From a virus, in the IMG/VR virus record IMGVR_UViG_3300000553_000069, positions 1 to 47,026 of that record: DNA of 47,026 nt; one strand, 5' to 3'. Below the pieces are notes generated by a model. That model had not been told where the DNA came from. It worked only from the letters and a program-made list of their open reading frames with translations, and searched no databases. Made by a program: the position numbers and the translations under genes. Of the stretch, positions 28,038-36,545 are shown piece after piece. How positions within the stretch are numbered: the first letter of the stretch is position 1; every line of letters begins with the position of its first letter.

Positions 28038-28931
28038 TTACCAAACAATGTAGCCGCGGCTATAATTGTTAGGACGATTTAAGCCATCGTCGAAGGCTTG
28101 TTGCCATTCTGTATTTCTATTATAACTTCTGGTCCAAAAATAATCAACATTTAGTTTACCAGAAGTTATCCAATATTCTGCTCGTTTCATAGCATAAAGG
28201 AAATCTGGATTTCTAGGGCTTGGAAATATCATTGTACAGGCTTTCCAAAGTAAATTACCAAAATCTGTAGTAACTTTCTTTTGCGCACCCATAATGATTA
28301 ATGCGCCTTCGTTTAATAAATCACCATTGAATACATCATCTTTTCCGCTGAGATCTATGACTACATCATATTTTTCAGTTGTACCTAGTAATAGTATGTC
28401 ACCCCAAATATCTATGTTAGATGATCCTACTACATCAACTTCTATATCGTAACCTTCAATCTTTAATGTATGATAAGCTACCCATGCCAAGAATCCACTA
28501 CCTAGTATCAATAATTTTTTACCTGGACCTGAGCGTAGTTCAATCTCTTTACTTGCTTGACGTACCACATTCATACCACAAGCCACAGGTTCTAATATGT
28601 AGCGTGGATGTGCTTCTGGTATTTTAACAAATTCGCCATCTCTAACATTGTAATAATCAGCATAGGCAGGTTCCCCACGGGTAGCAACATAATCTCCTAT
28701 GGATATATCATTAACATTTGCCCCAACAATTATAACTTCCCCGATGCCTTCGTGGCCGTTCATATCAAGTGGCAATGGTCCAAAATTACCCTGCATCATG
28801 TCAATGTCTGATCGACATACCCCAGTCATTAAAGCCTTGACTACAATTTCATTTTCACCGCAATCAGGTTTATCGTAAATAGTTTCTACAAATTTACCTT
28901 TACCGTCTGTATATAAAATTCGAGTTCTCAT
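28038..28931 (-). CDS. MDR-family (alcohol dehydrogenase-like) oxidoreductase
   Basis: 297 residues, shorter than the usual 340. Catalytic-zinc parts are visible: GVCRSDIDMMQG (C, D), NGHEGIGEV (GHE) and ILEPVACGMN. The coenzyme domain has LLILGSGFLAWVAYHTL (GxGxxx). The four-Cys structural zinc loop is absent. It would oxidise or reduce an alcohol or sugar with NAD(P). Pairs with a Gfo/Idh oxidoreductase with which it overlaps by 4 nt, as in sugar-modifying operons. Confidence 0.83.
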   Translation of the reverse strand: MRTRILYTDGKGKFVETIYDKPDCGENEIVVKALMTGVCRSDIDMMQGNFGPLPLDMNGHEGIGEVIIVGANVNDISIGDYVATRGEPAYADYYNVRDGEFVKIPEAHPRYILEPVACGMNVVRQASKEIELRSGPGKKLLILGSGFLAWVAYHTLKIEGYDIEVDVVGSSNIDIWGDILLLGTTEKYDVVIDLSGKDDVFNGDLLNEGALIIMGAQKKVTTDFGNLLWKACTMIFPSPRNPDFLYAMKRAEYWITSGKLNVDYFWTRSYNRNTEWQQAFDDGLNRPNNYSRGYIVW

Positions 28932-29815
28932 ATGTTTTCTACTCTTTTATGGATCCACAAATCTTTGGTTAACTGGTCTTGCCAAAACTCATCGTTATCA
29001 ATATTGGCAACAACATCTTTAATCATATTTAGATAAGCGGATTCTGGACATAATCCTAATTCAAATCTTTTTATTGTTCCATCATTTAATTCAAACTCTA
29101 TAGCACGATCGTCTTCTTTACCACTGGCCCAGTTGGCTTCTAATTTCCAAGTTTTATGTTGACTCATAAATTTAATTTTACACATATCATCAACATCGTA
29201 TATGCCGTTTTTATCAACAGCGCCATATTCAGTATCACCAATAGTATCTAATGCGTGTACTTGGCGCGATTCATAACCAGTCACATGTGTCATAGTCCAA
29301 TTATTGTCAAGTGCTATGTACAAACTCAATAAGTGTGGAAGTAAATCTCTACTAACTCCGCCGTATGCTAATGACTTAGTAGTAAACCAAGTACCTGGAC
29401 CAGGAATACGATTTTTGTTAATCCATTTAAATTTTATAGTATTACTGTTGTCAACATAGCTACGCAATTCATCTAAGTTATCACGCCACATATTATTTTT
29501 GACCATTATAAAACGTGTTTTGGGGTAGTCTTCAGTTATATTAAGCCAAGCTACTGTAGATTCTAATCCTGGTTTTTCAATAAACACAACACGACTATAT
29601 GGTGCTACTTGTCTTGCTATTTCTTCGTGCGTAAAGTTGGGAGTACAAATATGTACAGTATCAAATCGATCATGAGCAAGAATAGCTGCCATAACTGATG
29701 GTAAATCAGCACCGCGGCTAATATCTGGATCTACAGTTACAATCTCATGTCCAAGTTCAGTTAATACCTGTTTGTATAACTGACCAATACCCATTCCTAC
29801 AATAAGACTTTTCAT
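28928..29815 (-). CDS. Gfo/Idh/MocA-type oxidoreductase
   Basis: 295 residues. Rossmann start IVGMGIGQLYKQVL; VHICTPNFTHEEIA and VFIEKPG (the EKP motif, catalytic Lys) define the family. The GGVSRDLLPHLLSLY segment matches the GGxxxDxxxH active-site motif. Acts on a (nucleotide) sugar with bound NAD(P). Probably works with the MDR enzyme on the same substrate. Confidence 0.87.
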   Translation of the reverse strand: MKSLIVGMGIGQLYKQVLTELGHEIVTVDPDISRGADLPSVMAAILAHDRFDTVHICTPNFTHEEIARQVAPYSRVVFIEKPGLESTVAWLNITEDYPKTRFIMVKNNMWRDNLDELRSYVDNSNTIKFKWINKNRIPGPGTWFTTKSLAYGGVSRDLLPHLLSLYIALDNNWTMTHVTGYESRQVHALDTIGDTEYGAVDKNGIYDVDDMCKIKFMSQHKTWKLEANWASGKEDDRAIEFELNDGTIKRFELGLCPESAYLNMIKDVVANIDNDEFWQDQLTKDLWIHKRVENI

Positions 29816-29994
29816 TAATCGTTGGACTCGTGGTTATATTTTAATTTAAGAATTTTATCACGCAAATGTAATTTTTGTTTTTTTAAAACTTCAAGGGTTA
29901 CATCATCAAACACGCCTGTACTTTCCAAACCATCAATTCGTTTGTTGAGTGCTATATGTTCTTCTTCTAATTTTTTAAGTCGAGTGTTAGGCAT
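29815..29994 (-). CDS. YdcH/DUF465-like small protein
   Basis: 59 residues from ATG 29994 (MPNTRLKKLEEEH), chosen over the ATG at 30027 because it has GGAAAATA upstream and removes a 41-nt overlap with the gene above. LKKLEEEHIALNKRIDGLE and LEVLKKQKLHLRDKILKL form the two helices of DUF465 proteins. Function unknown in the family. Confidence 0.7.
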   Translation of the reverse strand: MPNTRLKKLEEEHIALNKRIDGLESTGVFDDVTLEVLKKQKLHLRDKILKLKYNHESND

Positions 29995-31711
29995 TACTAT
30001 TTTCCAATTCATCAAGTTTAGATTCATCTAATCCAGAATCATCAAGATAATGTTCATCTGGCTCTGGTTCTTCTGCAGCAAATAAATTGCTAAACATGGT
30101 ACTAGCATTAACAGTTTTTTTGCCTGTAGCCCCGCGGGTGCCAATAATGCTTTGCCAAAACTTATCATACAAATCAATAATAGCAATGGCAGTTTCGCGA
30201 TCTGGAGCAGAAAATATAGCTTCTATTACATCTTTAAAGTATACAGTATCAAAGCGTTCATCTACAAGCATATTGGGACATTTGCCAGCATCGTATTCTC
30301 GATTAGCACGTTGTACCGATTCTAAATGCAACCAAACATTGTGACTCATTAGTAATGCGTAACTAAACGAATCCCAAGAGGTTTTACCTTCTTTACCAAT
30401 TTTGTTTAGCATTCCTGGTTGATAATAACAAACATCTTTAATTTGTAAATTTTTACTAACAGGACTATCATCAAAATGACCAATTAATCCATCTTGTAGC
30501 ACAGCATCGCGGTATGAACGTGTATCAGTGGAGTACTTTTTATTGTCAGCAATAAAACTCATACGATAACACCACTTTTGTCTGTCTTCAATATCTATTT
30601 GATGATACACTTGACCGTTAGCAGTTGCCAAAAATGGACTGGCACAGTCAAACGATATAGTAAAACTTGGGTTTACATACTTGCGAATGGCACGCTGAAT
30701 ATCTGTTAATAGTAATGCCCATTCTAATTTACTTGTGCCTAAGAAATGCATCCAATCGTGTTGCCCTTCTTTAAGCAATCCATCAAACTTCAAGGCTACC
30801 AATCTCCGCAAGACTAAGTCTACATCACACATATTCTGGCCGCCCATGGCCCAACCATTAAATGCTTTATCACCGTAGATGTTTGGATCGCAAAAGTCTT
30901 TCATTTGTGCATACCAGTCATCTGCTTGTGCGTGATTCTCACCTTGTAGTACATTTAAAAACTTACAGTTACCATTGCGATGTTTAATAAAGTATTCGTT
31001 GTTATATTTGGTAGCTTCAACCGCTTGTTGATATGATTCAATACCTGTTGCTTTACGACCCGCCGGACTGCGTTCTACCCAAGCCGGGATATCAAGAACC
31101 ATGCCATAGTCCATAATACCATCCATCCAAGTGAGGACCGCTTCACGTTTTTTCTGTGCCGCATCTAATTTGTTTTGATAATCTTTTACGTGATCAATTT
31201 TAGTGTACTTGGTGTTACCATTTTTATCATGTTTGGGTGTGCCATCTGGTTTAAGCGCAGGAACTTGTTCAATGCCTTTAGCTTGAGCTTCTGCCATCTT
31301 AGCTCGAACTTCTGGTCCATTGGGATCACGCCATTCACCGGCCCACACACCTTTACCAATTTGGAAACCACCCGAATCACCCAATACAAATGTATTAGCA
31401 CGGTCACGATTTCGTATCATATCTTCGTTCCAATCTTGCTTAGTGAGATCTAAGTTGGCATGACCAGCCGAATACAAACTCCACTTGTATGGAAATAATC
31501 CTTTTTGTTTGTTTAACCAGTTAAGCATTTCCATATCTTTGATCTTTGCAGGCATACGAGTAGGAGCTACAAAAGGTCCACTACGCTGTTTGCCAATAAA
31601 AGTACCATAGAAGCCGCTAAGAGCCGGAAGGAACAATGCATAGTCCGACTGCTTGGCAGTAAGATCGTCCTGTACTATTGGTTCAGGTGTTGGGGTGTTT
31701 TCTTTGATCAC
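29987..31711 (-). CDS. dpdA: DpdA-like DNA deazaguanine transglycosylase (TGT fold)
   Basis: 574 residues. TGT-family motifs: VLGDSGGFQIGKG (about 110-122), where DSGGFQ carries the catalytic Asp; FNGWAMGGQNMCDVDLVLRRL with the GGx loop; MHFLGTSKLEWALLLTD replacing the GVG motif; and ISFDCASPF, the nucleophile region. Phage DpdA proteins exchange guanine in DNA for a 7-deazaguanine; classical TGT acts on tRNA. The length exceeds ordinary TGT (about 380) and a charged linker (DHVKDYQNKLDAAQKK) is inserted at about 170-190. With folE, queD and queE in the same window the DNA role is favoured. Its N-terminus overlaps the clamp gene stop by 4 nt. Confidence 0.82.
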   Translation of the reverse strand: MIKENTPTPEPIVQDDLTAKQSDYALFLPALSGFYGTFIGKQRSGPFVAPTRMPAKIKDMEMLNWLNKQKGLFPYKWSLYSAGHANLDLTKQDWNEDMIRNRDRANTFVLGDSGGFQIGKGVWAGEWRDPNGPEVRAKMAEAQAKGIEQVPALKPDGTPKHDKNGNTKYTKIDHVKDYQNKLDAAQKKREAVLTWMDGIMDYGMVLDIPAWVERSPAGRKATGIESYQQAVEATKYNNEYFIKHRNGNCKFLNVLQGENHAQADDWYAQMKDFCDPNIYGDKAFNGWAMGGQNMCDVDLVLRRLVALKFDGLLKEGQHDWMHFLGTSKLEWALLLTDIQRAIRKYVNPSFTISFDCASPFLATANGQVYHQIDIEDRQKWCYRMSFIADNKKYSTDTRSYRDAVLQDGLIGHFDDSPVSKNLQIKDVCYYQPGMLNKIGKEGKTSWDSFSYALLMSHNVWLHLESVQRANREYDAGKCPNMLVDERFDTVYFKDVIEAIFSAPDRETAIAIIDLYDKFWQSIIGTRGATGKKTVNASTMFSNLFAAEEPEPDEHYLDDSGLDESKLDELENSNA

Positions 31712-32430
31712 TTAGATTGTGCTGGTAAAATAAAGTTGTAAACAGCAAGCCCAGAATCAACAGTAATCTGTGCCGCTCCATCATCACTAATGCGCATAAC
31801 TTTATCGCCATACAAATCAAGAATGCCAATCACAGTTTTAACTGGCCAAGACCAAGCACGTTTAAGTGTGCCTTCTACGTTAGTTTGAAATACAAAATTA
31901 CCAGCGTGAGTTGAATGGTCGCCAAAGTAAAACTTTAAGTCGCCATCTTCTGTTTTAGCTTGAAAATTATTTTCTTCTGAATTAGCAGCCGCTTGCATTT
32001 TCAAACGCTGAATCGCAGCCGTTGTTGGCTCAAATTCAATATTCCATTTAGCACCTTTAAATTTAACAGTTTTAATACGCTCATTGGCAACTTCTGCCGC
32101 CATAAAACGATAGCTATTTTTAAAGTCACCAGATTTATTTTCAAAGTTAAGTTGATCTGGAGCACCAGTATCTTTACGATTAATGGTTAACTTGGCATTT
32201 TCCTTATATTCTTGTAAGTTCAAAAGAATTTTAAGTTTGGATAAATTTGGCATGCCAAATGTACCAATAAATTCAGCCACTGGGTTAGACAAAGTTCCCT
32301 CTACTACAACTGAACGGTCTTCAGCTAAACCACTGATGCTTGTTTCTTTATCAGTTCCAACAACTTTAACTTGATCAATACAACCCAAGTCAAAAGTATG
32401 ACTAACTAAGTCCAAAAGATTATCACGCAT
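31708..32430 (-). CDS. 45: Sliding clamp, T4 gp45 type
   Basis: 240 residues (T4 gp45 has 228). Two pseudo-repeated halves of clamp fold; GTFGMPNLSKLKILLN and KAKWNIEF-like strands match gp45 homologues, and it lies just downstream of the DNA polymerase as in T4-like phages. The ring tethers polymerase and, in T4, activates late promoters with gp33, gp55 and the DsbA protein. Own promoter at 32457-32485 and ribosome-binding site AAAGGAA. Note: low sequence similarity in this family, so the call leans on length, pattern and context. Confidence 0.75.
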   Translation of the reverse strand: MRDNLLDLVSHTFDLGCIDQVKVVGTDKETSISGLAEDRSVVVEGTLSNPVAEFIGTFGMPNLSKLKILLNLQEYKENAKLTINRKDTGAPDQLNFENKSGDFKNSYRFMAAEVANERIKTVKFKGAKWNIEFEPTTAAIQRLKMQAAANSEENNFQAKTEDGDLKFYFGDHSTHAGNFVFQTNVEGTLKRAWSWPVKTVIGILDLYGDKVMRISDDGAAQITVDSGLAVYNFILPAQSK

Positions 32431-32456
32431 TTATATTTCCTTTATGTAATGTTAAT

Positions 32457-32485
32457 AGTATAACAGCTTTATTTAGATTTTACAA
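32457..32485 (-). promoter_or_regulatory. Sigma70-type promoter of the clamp gene
   Basis: TTGTAA, 17 bp, TATACT, reading leftwards, 27 nt above the ATG; its -35 overlaps the end of the methyltransferase-like gene. Confidence 0.6.
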
Positions 32486-33397
32486 CGGTTTTGAAACTAT
32501 TTCTGCCAAACTTTGACCACCTTTTATTGTTGTTAATTCACCAGGTTTACACAATTCTAACCAAGTACTGGCTTGGTCGGTATTGTCAGTATATACAATT
32601 TGGTATCCTAAACTCCCAGCAAAACTTTTAATCAAATGCCCTGGTGTGTAAGGCCGTTCATTTTTTTCTACTAGTTTAACAGCACTTGTTTTATCACAAT
32701 CGTTAAAAGTTAAGATAAATGTTCCGCCTGGTTTGAGTTTTTGATAAATTTCAATTAAATATTTTTTTATCATTTCAAACGGACGATAATTTAAATAATT
32801 ATAGGCCAAACATAACCCAAATTGACTATCGGGTATCTTATCTAAAATATCTTTATCAAAATTTTCAGTAATGGTATAAGAGCGTAATCGATTTTGATAT
32901 TGTTCAGGGAATTTTCCTAATGCTGATAACAGTAAATCGTGTTTTACGTCTATTATGTATAATGGATCAAATCCTACCATATCTTCTATAAATTCTTCTT
33001 GTCCTGGATGAATAACGATAGCGGCATATTTCCAATCTACGTATAATCGTAATCTACTACGCAACAATTCCATATCCTCAACATACCCTTTTCTAATTTT
33101 AAATATAGTATCAGGATCTTCAGATAACTCCCATTCAATTACTTCTTTATAAGATTTATAACTTTCTTGAAACCAGTGTTTTTCACTTTCTTCTATGTCT
33201 TTTTTTATTCCTAATTTAACTTGGTCAAGCTCATGTTCAAAATTATCAAATGCTTGTTCTATGGTTTGTTTTGTATCATTCAGTCTGTTGGATAATTGTG
33301 TAATTTCATTTAATGAATGAACAGCTACTTTTTGAATTGGAATAGCCGATAATTTATCTAATTGTGTTTTTACAAGTACAATATCGCTTAAAGGCAT
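32480..33397 (-). CDS. Methyltransferase-like protein with N-terminal coiled coil
   Basis: 305 residues. Residues 1-90 are helical with heptads (LSNRLNDTKQTIEQAFDNFEHELDQVK). The rest looks like a class I SAM-binding fold: YIIDVKHDLL, FGLCLAYNYLNYRPFEMIKKYLIEIYQKLKPGGTFILTFND (the LKPGG turn and motif post-I strands). The usual GxGxG loop is not clear, so it may be an inactive or atypical methyltransferase. It ends directly at the polymerase gene start side. Substrate unknown. Confidence 0.65.
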   Translation of the reverse strand: MPLSDIVLVKTQLDKLSAIPIQKVAVHSLNEITQLSNRLNDTKQTIEQAFDNFEHELDQVKLGIKKDIEESEKHWFQESYKSYKEVIEWELSEDPDTIFKIRKGYVEDMELLRSRLRLYVDWKYAAIVIHPGQEEFIEDMVGFDPLYIIDVKHDLLLSALGKFPEQYQNRLRSYTITENFDKDILDKIPDSQFGLCLAYNYLNYRPFEMIKKYLIEIYQKLKPGGTFILTFNDCDKTSAVKLVEKNERPYTPGHLIKSFAGSLGYQIVYTDNTDQASTWLELCKPGELTTIKGGQSLAEIVSKPL

Positions 33398-36055
33398 TTA
33401 GAACTCGAATAATGTTTGGAATGTATTTTCTGTGTTAGTAGCACTTGCTAAATCCCAGTTTAATACACTTAATAAATTGTCAATTTTTTGATCTACAATA
33501 GTAGCTTCCATTAATCCATCGTCAAAGGGTAATTCTTTAAACCAATCCGGTAATCGTTGTTCGTCAGTTGGGTATCCAATACTAGTCCATCCCATGGGAT
33601 TGGGTTTTAATTTACACACAATGGTTTTCATTCCGTCAACTACCGCAATAGAATAATTGTCGCTGTTCATGCGACGCATATTGTTCCAGTTCAATGCTGC
33701 TCGAACATGCCCTGGCATATTTGCTTTGCCTTCAGCTTCTTCGGCTTTTCCATATTTGGTTAAATTGTTGACACGTTTAGGAGTTCCTTTTTCCCAGGCT
33801 GGACGCTCAGCAAACGCATATTTAAATTCTCGAATACGGTCTACGATTTCATCTCTCGTAGTACCTGTCAATACTTTTTCTAAAATTTCATACAAAAATT
33901 CTTGAATAACTTTTGGTGTATCGCTTCGTTTTAAATCTAAGCCCATAGCTTTAATTTTGCCATGTGACCCATTAATGTCAAGACGTTTATTTTCTAAATC
34001 ATAAATTAATACAGCATAACGTTTTTTAGTAATGAACAAACTGTTAGATGCTATTAATTCTCTACCGGCTTTGATTAATTCACCAGCTTCTCTAGGGCAG
34101 TGGAACGCTTGTTCCATAAATGCTGGAAACGATAAATTTACTTGTTCAGCAATTGAATCATATAATTGAATACAAATTTCTTTGCTCCATTCCATATTGC
34201 CTGCCGCAACTTCTTTTTTGAGAACGGGCCAGGCACTAAAATAACACGAGTCTGTATCGCCATATACAATAGCATCACCCAAATGATCAAACTTGCCGGT
34301 AATACATTCGTTGATATAACCTGCCATATGCCGAGCAATACTGCGTCCAGATAATGTGGTTGATTGTCCAATACGTTTGTCCGCAAATCTACAATGCGGA
34401 TTAAGAATTGCCCCGTATAGGCTATTCAAGTTAATCTTTTTTACAAGTTGTCGTTTATCCCAAAATGCAATTTCTTTAGGATCGGTAGCTTCTTTTTTCT
34501 TTTCTTGCATTTCTTTTCGTTCGGCATACCAACGCTCTAATAATCCAGGAACGACACCTTTCTTTTCGTAAGTAACGATAGTGCCATTGGCTGTTAACAT
34601 CCAAGGTTGATTACTATTAAAAATCATTTCCCATATTTCAGAAGCAGAATGTACTGAATGTTCCCCGTCCTGCCAGTCAATAGTAATTTCAGTGCCACGC
34701 TGTTGTTCCATGATTGCTGTATATTCCAAACTGGCAAATACACCTTCCCAAGCCGCGGCAAATGTTTTTCCTTTAGATACTAATTCGTCGATATAACGTT
34801 CAGTCATTACAGGTCTTAGTTGCCCAACTACTGTTTCCATTCCCATGTTTAGTGCGCGGATAGCACTTGGATATAGAGAGTTAATGTCTACAGCACCTAC
34901 CCATTCATGTGTTCCTTTTTTGGGATACGCAACATAGGCACCAGCAGCCGCAGTTTCATCATCAGTTAATCTTTGTTTACGATTTGGCACAACAAGCCCA
35001 CGTTCATGTGCTTCGTTAATAATAGCTTGCTCAGTTACAGCCACCGCTCCCATTGTAGTTGGAAGTAATACAGTATTGGCGTGAGCTAATTCATTTGCTA
35101 ATTCGATAAACCGCAACTTTTTATCTAACTTGTCAAGTAACAATGTATCTTGTCTATTATATTCAATAAACTTTTTAAAATTTTGATTATATAATTGATC
35201 TAGCGTACCTTCGTATGCTGTTTTACTTTCACTTAATTCATATTCACCAATAGCATCTAAACTGTAACTATGTCGCTCTTCGTATGTGTATTTGCGATAT
35301 AATTGCATGTAGTCCATGTGTACACGACCAACAATATCATAAGTTGTACTAGTGGCGCCAAAGCGTTCGAATTCTCGTTGTTTAGGGTATTGGCCCCATA
35401 AACAAAATCTACGGGTGTCGTCTTTGCTTAGTATTCTAGTAATACGATTGATAGTATATGGCACGTCATATCCTTCACTATTCCAGCCGGATATAACATC
35501 AGCATCTTCAATTAAGTCAAGGAATGTTTTAAGCATATCAGCTTCATGCTCGAACACAATACAATTTTCAAAGTCAGCGGCAACTTCCTGCGCTGTTGCC
35601 AAACTCATATGTGCGGGCGGAACAACTAAAGTAACCAGTTGATTCATCCATTGTAGGTAAACTGAAATGGCAGTAATGGCGTTGAACGGATCAGTGGTAG
35701 GAGAAAATCCTTTGTCTTTGTGGAAGTCTACTTCAATGTCAAAAAACGCTGTTTGAAGCTCAGGAGCATCTTTGCCTTTATAGTTTTCTTCTAAACAACG
35801 GAATATAGGATTGATATCCGATTCATAAAGTTGTTTGCCACGTTGGATAGCAACTTCTTTTCGAAACTCTTTGGCGTTGCGACTGGAAAAACGAGCAACA
35901 GGAGTGCCATATATTGAAGTAAATTTACCACGCGGATCGTTGTAGTAAAAGATATAATCAGCTGGATATTCTTTGTAAACACGTTCGCCGTTGACACGTT
36001 CTACAACATGGATACGATCATGTTCGCGATCGTATAGACAATCTACATAACTCAA
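33398..36055 (-). CDS. 43: DNA polymerase, family B (T4 gp43 type)
   Basis: 885 residues (T4 gp43: 898). 3'-5' exonuclease motifs: FFDIEVDF (D106, E108), SGWNSEGYDVPY (about 189-200) and EYNRQDTLLLD (Y299, D303). Polymerase motifs: DINSLYPSAI (motif A, D390), KKINLNSLYGA (motif B, K540 to G548) and YGDTDSCYF (motif C, D600, D602), followed by KKRYAVLIYD. All catalytic residues are present. It replicates the phage genome with the clamp encoded downstream. GGAGAATAATTTGAGTT precedes the ATG. Confidence 0.97.
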   Translation of the reverse strand: MSYVDCLYDREHDRIHVVERVNGERVYKEYPADYIFYYNDPRGKFTSIYGTPVARFSSRNAKEFRKEVAIQRGKQLYESDINPIFRCLEENYKGKDAPELQTAFFDIEVDFHKDKGFSPTTDPFNAITAISVYLQWMNQLVTLVVPPAHMSLATAQEVAADFENCIVFEHEADMLKTFLDLIEDADVISGWNSEGYDVPYTINRITRILSKDDTRRFCLWGQYPKQREFERFGATSTTYDIVGRVHMDYMQLYRKYTYEERHSYSLDAIGEYELSESKTAYEGTLDQLYNQNFKKFIEYNRQDTLLLDKLDKKLRFIELANELAHANTVLLPTTMGAVAVTEQAIINEAHERGLVVPNRKQRLTDDETAAAGAYVAYPKKGTHEWVGAVDINSLYPSAIRALNMGMETVVGQLRPVMTERYIDELVSKGKTFAAAWEGVFASLEYTAIMEQQRGTEITIDWQDGEHSVHSASEIWEMIFNSNQPWMLTANGTIVTYEKKGVVPGLLERWYAERKEMQEKKKEATDPKEIAFWDKRQLVKKINLNSLYGAILNPHCRFADKRIGQSTTLSGRSIARHMAGYINECITGKFDHLGDAIVYGDTDSCYFSAWPVLKKEVAAGNMEWSKEICIQLYDSIAEQVNLSFPAFMEQAFHCPREAGELIKAGRELIASNSLFITKKRYAVLIYDLENKRLDINGSHGKIKAMGLDLKRSDTPKVIQEFLYEILEKVLTGTTRDEIVDRIREFKYAFAERPAWEKGTPKRVNNLTKYGKAEEAEGKANMPGHVRAALNWNNMRRMNSDNYSIAVVDGMKTIVCKLKPNPMGWTSIGYPTDEQRLPDWFKELPFDDGLMEATIVDQKIDNLLSVLNWDLASATNTENTFQTLFEF

Positions 36056-36131
36056 ATTATTCTCCGTTTATGGCCGGTAAGCCGTGTCTCATGTTCTTTA
36101 AGTGAACGACTCTTACTTCTAACTATAATAT

Positions 36132-36392
36132 TTATAGTGTCTTACCAACTTGTGTGAGAATTTGTTCAAGTAAAGCATGGTCATCTTGTTCACGACCAAA
36201 TTCAGATTTATGTGCCAAGCGAATGGCTTTTTTGAGAATGTTGGGTTTGATTTCCAATTCTTCAGCAACTGCTTTGACAGTGTCACTTAATCCGCCAGTC
36301 AGTGTTTCAATTTCTTGCATAACCTGCATGCCTTCATTAATGACTTGAGTAAGTTTATTAGTTTGTTCTGCGGTAAAAATTCTGTCTGACAT
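36132..36392 (-). CDS. dsbA: DsbA-like late-transcription dsDNA-binding protein
   Basis: 86 residues, close to T4 DsbA (89). Two helical halves: NKLTQVINEGMQVMQEIETLTGGLSDTVKAVAEELEIKPNILKKAIRLAHK, then REQDDHALLEQILTQVG. The LKIKPxxLxKAIRLxHK segment with the following acidic helix is the family pattern. In T4 DsbA binds DNA and aids late transcription with gp45. It lies just above the DNA polymerase gene. This fits the CTAAATA late-type boxes in the window. Confidence 0.72.
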   Translation of the reverse strand: MSDRIFTAEQTNKLTQVINEGMQVMQEIETLTGGLSDTVKAVAEELEIKPNILKKAIRLAHKSEFGREQDDHALLEQILTQVGKTL

Positions 36393-36435
36393 TTAAATCT
36401 CCTTTGATGTAGTATTATACACGATTAATTAATTA

Positions 36436-36541
36436 AATTGTAGTAAATTGGTAATGCTACTTTTAGAGGTTCCGGTAGCGAATCGGATTACTCAAGGCAG
36501 TAGCCGCCCAGCCTACGGTAACGAATTACCGGTCCTAAGGC
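36436..36541. other. Structured intergenic segment
   Basis: CGGTAA-cgaa-TTACCG (plus strand; loop TTCG on the minus strand) makes a 6-bp hairpin, and TCCG...CGGA a second one; CCGGTAGCGAAT and CGGTAACGAAT repeat each other. GC content is above the surroundings. It sits between the end of the GT4 gene and dsbA; no canonical tRNA fold or T run is seen. Confidence 0.4.
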
Positions 36542-36545
36542 CATT

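Noticed and set aside
36056-36120. An 11-residue frame (MRHGLPAINGE) just above the polymerase gene
   Set aside because: Too short to support and without a ribosome-binding site; could be an upstream regulatory peptide but nothing shows it.
36129-36136. TATAAATA on the minus strand as a late promoter of the DNA polymerase gene
   Set aside because: It overlaps the dsbA stop, is about 75 nt from the polymerase ATG, and late expression of polymerase would be odd; chance in AT-rich DNA is likely.
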